Positions 44,504 through 55,238 of a DNA stretch of 64,000 bases are shown piece by piece (the first letter of the stretch is position 1; each line of letters begins with the position of its first letter). The DNA lies in the NCBI GenBank assembly GCA_033296885.1, contig MU863879.1, positions 310,001 through 374,000 of the forward strand, given 5' to 3'. The notes under the pieces were generated by a model. It saw only the letters and a list, made by a program, of their open reading frames with translations, was not told the origin of the DNA and made no database searches. Made by a program: the position numbers and the translations under genes. The DNA is from Triangularia verruculosa (lineage: Eukaryota > Ascomycota > Sordariomycetes > Sordariales > Podosporaceae).

Positions 44504-46754
44504 ATGTTTACCAGTACCTCAAACTCTGGGAGAGGTTTAGGCAGTCTGGTGGACAGTTATATCCGCAAACGACTCCGTCGAGACATCCACCCTGCGCTGA
44601 CCAGCACGAGGGTCAAAGCTGAAGCAGAGTCGACGTTCTTGAAAGTTCCGGACCCCAGAGCAGAATCAGCACTTTGCACAACGGCCATCGAGGGCGGAGA
44701 GGGAGATCAGGCTCTAGTTTCTACTGAATTGGTGGCTGGTGAAAATGAATGTGACTTCTCTATGTAAGGCACCCACACAGCATTTTCTCGTGCCAACTAG
44801 GGATTTATACTAATCGGATACTGCGGTAGTGACGAGATATACCGAGATGCCGAACAAGAGAAGTTACGGTTCCAACTAGCGATGGCGGACTATGAGAACT
44901 TGACCTCCGGCTCCAAATTCAGAACAGACATCACTGCCAAACCCCTCTATACCTGGGATGACGTTCTGATAGAGGTTCAACAAGCTTCAGATTCCTATTC
45001 AGAAGCTTCTGGCATGTGGGCCAAAATTCGAAAGGGCCTTTGCAGCTTCGGACGGAACGCGAAGGCATTTGATGCCTGGGCGAGCCTGCTGCCATCCCAG
45101 TCCGAGTATCTGTCGGTGTTATGCGGAGGCCTAAAATTCATTCTTGGGGTCCGTATACCAAAATTGTTTTTACCAAATATAACATTGGACGGGATTTTAC
45201 TAATGTATCCCTTACTGCAGGCCGCAGCACGCTTGCATGATATCAGCGCTGAGGTTTGCGATGCCTTGGCGGAAATTCCGATTCTGCTGAAAGGCACACA
45301 CCTAGTGCTAGGCATTTTCAGACGCTCCAAAGACCTCCATCAGGCCAGTGCTGCTCTTTATTCTGCAGTAATAGCGGCACTTCATCACATTCTCCTGTGG
45401 TACAGAGAGAAAGCATTCAGTAAGAAAACGTGCCCTGTTTTTGTCTTCGTCAGTGGAGTTGAAGCCTAATCAAAATGCAGAAACGCTTTTCAAAAGCATT
45501 TTGAAACAAGATTCTTACGCCACACAACTGACCGAGCTTCTTAATAATGTCAGTCAACAAGCCAACTACTTCGACCAAGTTGTTCGCCTTCATTCCTACG
45601 AACGAATCGTAGATACGTCTGAGATGGTGCGGGCTCAAGGAGTCCAGCACGATGAGAACCACAACGTACTTGTGCGCCATCTCAGTGAGTCTAACAGCGG
45701 GCTACAACATCTTCGAGGAGATTTCAATTCGAAGGCGGAGCATCTACAGTCACAGGTCGCTGCATTAACGAACGTCTTGTCGGCGTTTCTGAGCAGCAAT
45801 AGCTGGATGGATGCGAGGACACAAGATGGTAAGTTATCTCCAATTATTCTCAAGTGAACTACTCATCAACTATACACTTAACCAGTGCGAGGGCCCTATC
45901 TTCCGATCCGGAGGGCGAGATCCGATTCAAAGCTTATAGAGGGTCCTCCACCTCATCTTTCCTCTACTTCAAGTTTGGAAAAGATGGTATCGACGTTGGA
46001 CCTTGACAGCTCGGTTATCGAAAGAGGCATAGCTGCGAGCCTACGCAGTGTGTGGCAAATACCCAGATCTGACCAAGACCGCCTCGTCGCTGCCATGCAG
46101 TCAACAAAGCTTCAACGCTGGATTAAAGAAACAACTTCTTCAGCCATATTTCTCAACTACAACGCGACACGAAATCATCACGCAACATCATTTGTTGCCG
46201 CTAAGCTCGCCGACTCGGTCACTTCCTCTTCAGTGTTGGCCCTCGCCTTTTTCTGTGGCTCACACATAAATCGACGCACTGATGACCCCGACTTTGGTGT
46301 CACCGGCATGATGCGCAGTCTCATCAGCCAGCTTCTCCTCGCGTATCCAAATTTTGGCTTACACACCGTCCGTCGGATCCGAGACGCAGATTTCATAAAT
46401 GTCGAAGACCTCTGTGAAGTATTTTACCTGCTGACTGCTCAGCTTCCGCAATATCAAACTGTGTTCTGTATCTTGGACAGCGTGAGCAGCTTTGAGGAAA
46501 ACAACGGTCTACGCGAAGAGAGCGAGATAGTCCTGCAACAACTGATGGACATCATCACCTGGACGTCCGAGTATGGGTGTTGTTTCAAGTTGCTCTTGAC
46601 AAGCCCAAGAAAAAGCCGGGTGCTGTATAAGCATCTGCCGAACCCTGAGCAAGATTCGATATGGCTACCAACAAACGTATCCTCTCAGGGAGGTTTTACG
46701 AAGGGCAAGTGGGAGGGAAGTATCGGCGGAGAGGTGGATAGGTTGAGCCCCTGA
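44504..46754 (+). CDS. DUF7708-type NTPase-like protein without a visible Walker A
   Basis: Four exons (44504-44763, 44830-45419, 45481-45828, 45886-46754; all GT-AG and phase-consistent) give 688 aa. Residues about 130-290 match the fungal DUF7708 pattern, with GMWAKIRKGLCSFGRNAKAF and SEYLSVLCGGLKFILG. This module is usually followed by a STAND/NACHT-like NTPase. A coiled-coil region with possible repeats follows. The C-terminal part (about 400-688) aligns in layout with an NTPase core, but where a P-loop is expected the sequence is AIFLNYNATRNHHATSF, without GXXXXGK[ST]. A Walker-B-like strand TVFCILDSVSSFEE is present. Nucleotide hydrolysis is therefore doubtful. The stop codon lies only 35 bp from the 3' end of a 5S rRNA gene on the opposite strand. 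Confidence 0.75.
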
Positions 46755-46789
46755 ATCAGGGGCCTAGACAAAAAGGTCATCAAAAAGAT

Positions 46790-46908
46790 ACATACAACAC
46801 CGAGGATTCCCCAGTGGTCACCCACCTGAGTACTGATTCAGCCCTTAACTGTTTGACTAGGGGAGAGTGGACGGGATCCCGTATTTTCAGTTAGGTATGG
46901 TCGTATGT
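46790..46908 (-). rRNA. 5S ribosomal RNA, copy 2
   Basis: A 119-nt 5S gene on the minus strand. It begins ACATACGACCAT and contains GGGATCCCGTCCACTCTCCC and CAGGTGGGTGACCACTGGGG, ending GTTGTATGT. It differs from copy 1 mainly in helix II, where TAACTG pairs with CAGTTA, so pairing is kept by matched changes. TTTTT runs downstream are termination signals. Such sequence variants resemble the 5S isotypes described in Neurospora. Confidence 0.95.
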
Positions 46909-47383
46909 GTCTGTTTTGAGAGAAAATGAGGTTTATGAGAACGGTTACACAAGGCAGGAGGCTCAATGAGCTTGAGGTTTCGGACTTAAACAACTCCCGA
47001 GTTTGGGGGCCAGTCGGAAACCAATGATGGCTGTGGCCAAGCCATCAATTTTTTCCGATTTTAGGGTACTTAGAATTAAAATACTCCAAGAGAATCCCAC
47101 AATTCTCACCAAAAATTGTTCTTGGTCAAGAATAGGGCGTGTGTATGGCGCAACTCCTTTTCCGCGCCCATCAGAACCCCAATTGCGGGGTGCAACCGCG
47201 GGGCGCGGGGGAGCACCGGGGGTAGCTCCTCCTTATCGCCGGCATTGTCGAATGCGGGGCCGGTCCGGCAGAGTGGATAGTTGCAGCGATGGCGTCAGCA
47301 AGCGACACGCTCATTGAAACCCCCCGTGGTTTGTTTGCCTCCGGTGACGGGGCATATTTGACTGTAAATATTCCCAAAAGAAC
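46909..47383. other. 0.5-kb spacer before the dehydrogenase gene
   Basis: This contains the upstream region of the 5S gene and the promoter of the dehydrogenase gene, with a GC-rich patch near 47165-47280. No gene is recognised. Confidence 0.55.
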
Positions 47384-48435
47384 ATGTTGTTGCTTGCCAC
47401 TGCAAGACTGAGGTATAAATCATTTTCACAACTTCTCAAAACTTCAACCTCCAACGCCCCTCCAACACGGCTTCTTGCCCCGCTTCTCACCCCGCCATCA
47501 ATAACAAGAACAATGTCGTCGGCCGTTGCTAAACGCCTTGAAGGCAAGACAATTGTCATCACCGGTGCCAGCTCCGGCATCGGAAAGAGCACCGCCTTTG
47601 AGTTTGCCCGCACTGCTCCCAAGAACTTGAAGTTGGTTCTTACGGCGAGGAGAATCGATACGCTGAAGCAGATCACGGCGGATATTGTTGCCGAGGTTGG
47701 TGAGGGGGTCAAGGTGCTGCCTGTGCAGCTTGATGTTAGCAAGCCTGAGGAAGTGAAGGCTTTCGTTGGGAATCTGCCAGAGGAGTACAGAGATATTGAT
47801 GTTTTGGTGAACAATGCGTATGTTTTTGTCATATGGTATCGTGGTAGCTTGAGCTGACAAGAAATAGGGGTCTCGTCAAGGGCCTTGCCCGGGCACCCGA
47901 GATTGCCGAGGAGGACATCAACATCATGTTCAACACCAACGTCACTGGGCTGATCAACATGACACAGGCAATTTTGCCCATCTTCAAAAAGCGACCTGAG
48001 GGTGGTGCCGGCGACATCATCAATGTTGGCAGTATCGCTGGTCGTGAGCCATACGCTGGCGGTAGCATTTACTGCGCCACCAAGGCTGCTGTTCGAAGCT
48101 TCACAGACGCTCTCCGCAAGGAGCTTATTGCGACACGCATCAGAGTTATGGAGATCGACCCCGGCCAGGTTGAGACTGAGTTCTCGGTCGTCAGATTCTA
48201 CGGCGACAAGGCCAAGGCTGATGCCGTCTATGAGGGCTGTGAGCCATTGACGCCAGACGATATCGCCGAGGTAGTTGTCTTTGTTGCTGGCAGACGGGAG
48301 AACGTTGTTATTGCCGACACCTTGATCTATCCAAGCCACCAGGTATGTTTCCCCGAAGCCTTGATATGTAAGAGCTTAACTAACTGTTGTGATCACCAGG
48401 CCGGTGCTGGCAGCTTGCACAAGAAGTCGACATAA
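47384..48435 (+). CDS. Short-chain dehydrogenase (YdfG/YMR226c-like NADP-dependent)
   Basis: Three exons (47384-47817, 47868-48342, 48400-48435) give 314 aa from the first ATG. The classical SDR core shows the cofactor motif VITGASSGIGKSTA, the Asp in LPVQLDVSKPEEV, VLVNNA (joined to GLVKGLA across intron 1), the active-site Ser in NVGSIAGREPY and the YCATKAA Tyr-Lys pair. The PG motif occurs in MEIDPGQVETEFSVVRF. This set matches the NADP-dependent 3-hydroxy-acid/serine dehydrogenase group. The first 43 residues (LLLATARLRYKSFSQLL onward) are basic, hydroxylated and free of acidic residues, like a mitochondrial presequence. An in-frame ATG at 47513 (MSSAVAKRLEGK) would give a cytosolic form. 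Two products from one gene are possible. Confidence 0.9.
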
Positions 48436-48708
48436 CGTGATGATGGTCAAGCGGGAAAGTCTGATGTTGAGGATTCACCGGGGCTCTGTATCAAAATAGA
48501 AAGCAAGTAATTGAGCTATTTTTGAACAATTACCTCTCTCTATTTCCTTCGTCTTAAAATCACAATCCATACGATAGTTGAAGCTTCCTACAGAAAAGGG
48601 AGCCCAATGGCTCCACCCTAACCCTAAGTTGCTGGTTGAAGGGGGTGCCAAGGCCTTACGGCCCACATAGACCAAAATTCTCGGCTTTGTTCACAGCAAC
48701 ACATCAAG

Positions 48709-48799
48709 GGTTGTGTAGTGTAGTGGTTATCACTCTGGATTTTGACTTATTCAAGTCACATTCCTTCCAGTAACCCCGGTTCGAACCCGGGCACGACCT
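48709..48799 (+). tRNA. tRNA-Gln (anticodon UUG), intron-containing
   Basis: The acceptor stem GGTTGTG pairs with CACGACC (one G-T pair). The D-arm TAGTGTAGTGGTTATCA is followed by anticodon stem CTGGA with loop TTTTGAC giving anticodon TTG. An intron of about 18 nt follows position 37 before TCCAG closes the stem. The T-arm CCCGGTTCGAACCCGGG is perfect. T-rich sequence downstream (CTACTTTTGC, CTACTTTTTCC) provides polymerase III termination. The intron is a substrate for the SEN endonuclease, whose SEN34 subunit is also encoded in this window. Confidence 0.93.
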
Positions 48800-50859
48800 T
48801 CTACTTTTGCTACTTTTTCCTTCCGTACCCCTTTTACAGAAGAATTTATGGCTTCACCACATGTGCATGTCTGCTTTCTCATTTTTTCCCTTCTGACCAA
48901 CTCCTCTTCAGACACCATTCAGCTCATTAATGCGACTTTCATGGTTACCTCCCCTCAGCCAAGATATCTAGATCGAATTGCGAGGTCGGCACGGTTCTTG
49001 CAACCTGACCTATCATAACCGTCTCACAAGTACACCCCGGTTCTCAGTCCTCTTCCGCATGCGACTTCTCCCATGGTACGACTTTATAAAAGAAGATGGC
49101 ATTCTCGAGGTCCTACATTGCCTTTTTCCTCCGATGAAACGGCGGGTAACTATCCCGGTGTATTTGTCTTGTGGTAACTCGTTCCTTCGTGGTCCAATGA
49201 AACCTTTCCACTTACACCCCTTTTCTTCCTGTTGTGTTTCCCAGAAGGGCTACCTGCCACCTCACTTTCCTGTCTATCCATCCACCGACACCACCATTCT
49301 CGCTACAACGTGCGCGATATTTTTCTTTTCTTTTGATAGATCTCCTCGTGCAAGCACCTGGTCTAGACCGCTCGGATTTTCTTGCCATATCAGAGCTTGA
49401 CGAGGCCATACCAAACGGACATACCGGGCTCACACAAAGGAAGAATAGGAAACACACGGTGATATTCCACACGGTCAACCCTAATTCACCCGATCATGTG
49501 TGAACCCTTCCATTATCGCCCAGCCGTCGTTGCATCTACCAAGGGTCCAGCGAGCTTGTTGTAACCCCGCCGACCAAAGAATGTGGTCAACAGATCAGCA
49601 GCAACAGAGCTCCCTACCCTTCAACTTGACGTGCATCATGGAGTGTTGAACAACAGCTACTAACTCGACAACTACAGGAAGCTAGAAAGGACGGAGGCCT
49701 CCCATCCCAAGCCATCAAAACAAATCATGCAGTTGCTGTAGCACACGACAGCTCCATGAGATGGAAAAAGCGTGGGAGAAACAGGATGTGTGTCGAGGTC
49801 GAATTGGCAAAGCCGATGCCAGTCTAGGTAACCTGCATGCTGTGTATAACCTCGCCTGTCAGAGGTGGTAAGGGATCTGTCGATTTCTCTTAGTCCACGA
49901 AACGTAGGACCTGTGCTGCGAAGAGAAATGCAAAAAACAGTCAATGGAAACGAAGTGCAGTGCCGTGCAGCATGCAGCATGCATAATCCCACCAGGCGAA
50001 GCATCCAGCCAACCATGACGTCAGGTTTCCCATCTGATCAACCACCACAGCCATAGCTTGCCCCCTTCATATGAAGGCAACAATAATTTAGCTGATTGAC
50101 AATCCCTCACGAGTCGAACATCGAATTGCAGTGACAGATTGACGAGGGGCCTGCATGGCGTTTTTGCACAGCCTCCTTCCCCTCGAGGTCCTTCCTTTGA
50201 CACTTACACAGCGGCTGGCAGGCAACCATTGAGAGTCGAGCTGCTGCCCGTCTTTGCTTGGGTGAAGAAAGAATTCCGCTCGTGTCATGCGGACCCAAAC
50301 CTTGTGGGATGATCGACGGTCGAGGCAAATAAAAAGATGAGATGAGAGGGAGTGCTCTAGGGTAGAAAGCTAATGTGTTGATGACTGAACAAAGGACAAA
50401 AGATGGGGGGGGAAACACACGCCCTCTCACCCACCACTACCTGACACCGGGGGCAAAGTAACCCCAAGGGTAGGTAAGGTAGGCAATTTGATCGAGTCCG
50501 TGAACTCGAAAGCCACATTACTCCATCATTTGTCTCCTCCCTTCCTATTTCGGACAGCAACAAGAGATAGCAGGAGCCATTGCTCGGTGACCACCCGTTG
50601 AAGCTTGTGTTTCGTGCCTTCCTTCCCATTCCTCTTTGAAGATATAATAAACTCTTTCCCATCCCCGCCCCCCAGCATGACCTTCATCTCCCGGACCTCC
50701 AAGTTCTAGACCTCTTATCATCTTCTTGCTTCCAAATCATCATCATCAATAGCAATTATCTGAACCAGATTGGTCAAACTACCTATTCCCATCAACTAAC
50801 TTATCCTACAACGACGTCACACCTACTTTCACCTACAAGACAACTACACAACCGCGACA
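48800..50859. other. 2.1-kb spacer, no gene seen
   Basis: No supportable gene or RNA after the tRNA terminator. Frames here have no motif. The right end (about 50.65-50.86 kb) is a CT/CA-rich leader typical of a fungal promoter for the next gene. Confidence 0.55.
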
Positions 50860-51366
50860 ATGGCTGGTACGCCCTCCCATCTCGCCTCTCCCAGCTCCCT
50901 GCGTAGTCAGCCATACTAACCATCATACTCCACAGACTCACGCAACCCCTCCACCGTATCCAACAACTCCCCAACCAACACCTCAACCGACTTCCCCCTC
51001 TCTCCATCCCCCATCTCCCCAAGACGTGACCGTCGTGACAGCGACGAGTGGGGTAAGCCTTCCCTTTCCCCTTTCCCTGACCAATATACCCACCTCTTCC
51101 CCCTGATATCGTCTTCACACTTAACACTCCGTCTTCCCATCAAACACCCCACTAACTCATATCACCCTCTAGACGCCTCCAAAGTCCCCCCCTCCCGCTT
51201 CCAAAAGCGGAAGGGCTCCATCTACGCCGTCCCCAACTCGCGCGACGGCCACGTTGACTCCAACTACGCCCACAAGTTCCACGAGCTCCACGCCGAAAAG
51301 GGCTACACCGGCTTCGGCACCCCCAACTACAACCAGACTCCCTCTACCAGTAACAAGAAGCAGTAG
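50860..51366 (+). CDS. Small conserved ascomycete protein of unknown function
   Basis: Three exons (50860-50866, 50936-51052, 51173-51366) encode 105 aa. The first exon is only seven nucleotides (ATG GCT G). Both introns are GT-AG, with ACTAAC branch sites. The N-terminal half is Ser/Thr/Pro-rich with a basic RRDRRDSDEW motif. The conserved core reads DASKVPPSRFQKRKGSIYA then NSRDGHVDSNYAHKFHELH and AEKGYTGFGTP. The protein is small, hydrophilic and probably flexible. I recognise the core as a conserved fungal hypothetical, not as a characterised family. The stop is TAG at 51364-51366, and the same frame stays open for 77 more codons, described separately. Confidence 0.75.
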
Positions 51367-51600
51367 GAGCTTCCTTCTTTGGGATTTGAAACGGTAAAAG
51401 GGGCGTTTTTCGGTACTACTTCTTGGCTTGGGAGCGCGGTGACTGGTCATGGAACCAGTCAAGAGACGGACGAGACGGCCAGACCGGGCACGGGTTTGCA
51501 AGGGGACGATGAGCAATGGGAGATGGCGGGCATTGGGATGGTGGATCGGGAGGATGTGAGAAGCGGCAAGATGCCTGAGCATGAGCATGATGATATTTGA
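51367..51600 (+). other. In-frame 77-codon extension after the TAG stop
   Basis: Directly after the TAG of the preceding gene, the same reading frame continues as ELPSLGFETVKGAFF and SWLGSAVTGHGTSQETDET to a TGA at 51598-51600, ending EHEHDDI. Codon use is GC-rich and gene-like. It could be reached by stop read-through. It could also be reached by removal of a 51-nt in-frame segment (GTAACA at 51352 to an AAAAG acceptor at 51402), although that splice acceptor is weak. It may equally be 3' UTR. Confidence 0.45.
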
Positions 51601-52038
51601 GGCGATTGGGGGTTCAGGGGGAGTTGAATGGTTACTGATTATTGCATGAGAATGAATGAAATAGCTTTTTTGTGATTTGCTTTGCACAATGAGGTGGTTC
51701 TGCGCTGCGCTGTGATGTGTTGATGTGAATGGGAATATGTATGTATGTATACAGCCTTGTTTTGTTCCCGAGAAGTTCTCTGCTTCCAATCAAGATCCTG
51801 ATCCTGTTTGAGAAAAGAAGAGGTGCTGATAGATAACACAAGATTAAAAAGAGACAAAAGAAATAGTTTGTTTTGTAGCTTGCCTTGTCTTGCCTTCCTT
51901 CCCCCAAGACACGAGAAAAGAAAAACACGAGGATAGAGAATTGAGAGGTTCACATGGGAAAAAAAAGAAAAAAAAGAAGAAACGCCCAGCTTTGTGGCAC
52001 CCAATGCAATCTAAATACATACAAAAAAGGAAAAGGTT
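51601..52038. other. Convergent 3' spacer
   Basis: This 438-bp spacer separates the small-protein gene (with its extension) from the SYF1 stop codon. It is A/T-rich with ATGT repeats near 51740 and a poly-A/AAG tract near 51958. It has no coding evidence. Confidence 0.55.
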
Positions 52039-54627
52039 TCATTCCATATCATCAAGGTCGATGGCATCCGGATTAGCCACCTCAACCACCTTTGCCGTCG
52101 ACACGCTCCCCTTGATCCCCTCGCTCGCCGCCACGAACCCAGCCGGCGCCCTGGCCTGCCTCTCCAGCTGCTCCATCGCATCTACCACCTCCTGATCAAC
52201 CTCCCCCCCGTCTTCCCCATTCTTCGCCTGCTGCGCCCTAGCCAGCGCCTGCGAGGCGATGAAGTTGACGTCGGTGTTGTACTGCGCCTGCACCGACCTC
52301 TTGATCCGGAGCATCTCCTTGAACGTGTCCTCGTTCCCGTGCTGCACCTCAAACTGCTCCCACTTTTGCCAAAATCCCGGGTTGGTCCTCGGATCGCAAA
52401 ACTGAGACCCATGCCCGTAAATGGCGCGGGCACGATCAATCTCCCCCAGCCGCTTCTCCAAGTCTGCAAACTTGAGGCACATGTCCTTTGCCTCGCTGTC
52501 CGGGAGCGTGGCGATCGCGCGCTCGTAGATGGGGCGGGTGGACGGGAGACCAAAGTTGGAGGCCGACTTTGTAATGTAAAAGTTGAACATGTCCGCCCTG
52601 TCCTCGTCCGAGACCGCACGGGTTGCGCGCTCGTAGATGCGCATGGCGTGGCGGGCGAGGCCGCGCTCTTCTTCCAGGTTGCCGTACATGAGGTAGATGA
52701 CCTTGGCGAATTTGGCGGGGCAGTCTTCGACCGCCTGTTCGAATAAATCTCGCAGGCGCTCGATGCTGATCTTGCGGTCGACGGCTTTGGTTAGGTAGAG
52801 GTTCCATAGCTCAAAGGCGACGGGGTAGGAAAAGAGGTCGAGCCCGCGCTCGTAGATCTTGAAGGACTCTTCAAAGTACTTGTGTTCTTCGAGGAGGTTG
52901 GCGTAGTTGACGACAGTCTGGGGGGTGGCGATGCGGAGCTCGAATATCCTTTCGTAAATCTTTTTGGTTTCTTCCAGGGTGCCAACGCTTTCGACGAGGT
53001 CGACGTAGAATGACCAGAGTTTCCAGCTCTTGTGTACTCGCTGTTGGGGGGATAGTGTTTCATCAAAATAATCCACGTTGGACCGCTTAGGGGCTTGGAC
53101 AGCCTTGGCCATGATCCGGACGGCTTCATCAAAGTTCTCGTTGCGAAGCTCCATCTCTGCCCACTCGATCCACATGTCGGCCAGCTCTGCTACCGACTTA
53201 AAGGGTACTTTGACAGCCTTCTCCATGATGGTCCGCGCACTTCGGATATCCCCTCCGTTTTCGTAGAATTTGGCATAGTTTGCCCATAACTGATGGAATG
53301 CGCCGACAGCCTTTTTTGGCTGAATAGCTGTGATGGCATCCGTATATGTCTGTACAACCTCCTGCTTGTTGCCTCCCCACAAGGCAACCCTCTTCTCCCA
53401 CTCGGTGACATTGTTCGGGTTCTGCCGTAGTAACACATCGTTGAGGAGGAATGGCCGTCTGTCCATGAGGTGTTCGAAGCGCATCATCCTAATATCCAGA
53501 TCGAAATCCTTTTCCTCATCGACCTCGCCCTTTTCAGCCCGTTCGGAGGCCATCTCCATGAGTGCTCCAATGACCGATTCCTCAAACTCAGTATATGAGT
53601 CAAAAATGAGCGTGAAATCCCGGACCGTCATGACAGTGGTGATGCCCTCCTCAAAAACATCTCTTGCCCTCTCGAAGCTCACCCGACGGACCCAGTACGT
53701 CGCCAGGCCGCACCACAGTTTCCCCCGCTGATCCGCGAACCGTTCGATGCCGCTCCGAATGATCCGTTCCACGTCAATGCCTGTTTCGTGTCCCGTTTCA
53801 ATGTCGACAGCATGCTCCACCAACAGATCCACCATCTCGCTCCAAAGCTCGTAGTGCCCCTTTCCGTTCTTGCTCTGAAAGCGCGGGTTGTTGAGAATGT
53901 CGATGTACTTCTTCACAGCCTCGGTGTACAGCTCGCACTGAACAAGAAGCTCAATAAAGTCCTCGGCATCCTCCGGGTGGACCTGCACATACCTCCTCCA
54001 AATCTTTACCGCCGTTAATCCCTCAGCCGCGTTCGCAAACGGTCGGTAAAGCGCCCATATCCTGTTGTGTTGTGTGATTGGAAGTGCCCGGAGTGCGCGG
54101 TCGAAGGTATGCCGAGTGAGGGTTACGAGGGGCTGTTGCGTCAAGAACGTGAGGTACATTTCCCAGATGCGTGGCATCTTGTTGAGAAGGATCAGCGCCC
54201 GCTCAAAGAGCGCATTGACCTTTTGGTATTCGGAGGTGAAGATGGCGGCATTGAGCTTCGCAATGTGCTTCATTCGGAAACGTAGATACTATTCGAGTAT
54301 TAGAACTTGCTATCTTGGCGTTGTGACTCGAGGAAGAAAACGTACCATTTTCCACAGCTTGTAGGATCGCGGTAGCTGGATACAAGCCCTCTCCATCACA
54401 TATGCCTGCTCACGAAGTGTGCCATGTTGGCTCTTGTAGTCGATGTAGGCGAGCCATGGCTTCGTGCTGCCGGGGTTTCGTTGGATATCTTGCTCGTAGG
54501 GGTAGTCATCATCGGACTGAGAAGCGCACTTGTTAGCATTGGCTGATTCTTCAGTAAATCCAAGACCCAGAAAACATACCACAAGCGCCAAATCTGGCTG
54601 GCGGCCAGAAGTGAGAGCCAGCGCCAT
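52039..54627 (-). CDS. syf1: Pre-mRNA-splicing factor SYF1 (XAB2/Cwf3-like)
   Basis: Three exons (54627-54580, 54516-54346, 54288-52039) encode 822 aa, the expected size. SYF1 is an HAT/TPR-repeat scaffold of the NineTeen complex, needed at the catalytic steps of the spliceosome. The N-terminus after splicing reads SDDDYPYEQDIQRNPGS then KPWLAYIDYKS, the family start. HAT-type repeats fill the protein, for example ALFERALILLNKMPRIWEMY, IWALYRPFANAAEGLTAVKI and FEESFKIYERGLDLFSYPVA. The C-terminal hallmark ARAIYGHGSQFCDPRTNPGF precedes FWQKWEQFEVQHGNEDTFKE. The end is acidic (AIDLDDME). It is divergent from VMA8. Confidence 0.96.
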
Positions 54628-55238
54628 CTTGAGCCTTCAATGTCTTCAGTATAGAGCCAATTGGGGGGGGGGGAAAGGGGCCCTCCTTGGCAAAGCTGAA
54701 GAGGAGAAGAAATAAAAAGGGAAGTCCTAGACGCGCCGTTGCCACGACATCACTGCTAGGTGCGTCTGGGAGGTAAGTTTGGCGCAGGCAGTAACCACAA
54801 CGACGGCGTGGTTTGACGAGTTTCGGCACTGCTTTTTTCCAACTTCACCAAGTTTGGCGATTGGGCGCGCGCTTCACGAGGCCGGGTCACGTAAGGAGCA
54901 CAGACCAGGTTATTATACACGCTAATTAGCGGGGAGGCGCCGCATTTACATAGATCCACTGGGAAAGGTCAGGGGTGCCGGTCGGGCGGTCTTGGTGTCG
55001 TCAGAAGCTTCCCCGTTGGCAGCAAGCAGGCCTTCCGTCACCCAACTGTTCGCGACAGCTCCAAAAGCTCCACACCTCACGATCCCACGGCCCGTCCCCA
55101 TCTCCAACTGTGCGAGAAGACAACAGCCATATCTCGCCCCTAGAATAACCATCATCTCATCTCCGTGTATCTTTCACTTCTGCAACCCTTCAATAGAACA
55201 TTTGGACATTGTCAATTGCCCGATAACAACCCGCAACC
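54628..55238. promoter_or_regulatory. Divergent SYF1/VMA8 promoter region
   Basis: This 611-bp spacer holds both promoters. A poly-G run (about 54664-54672) and GC-rich boxes are present. No gene is seen. Confidence 0.55.

Noticed and set aside
30384..46908. The accessory block as a Starship-type giant element
   Set aside because: No tyrosine-recombinase captain gene (DUF3435) is visible in the window, both 5S genes are full length, and no short target-site duplications or terminal repeats were found.
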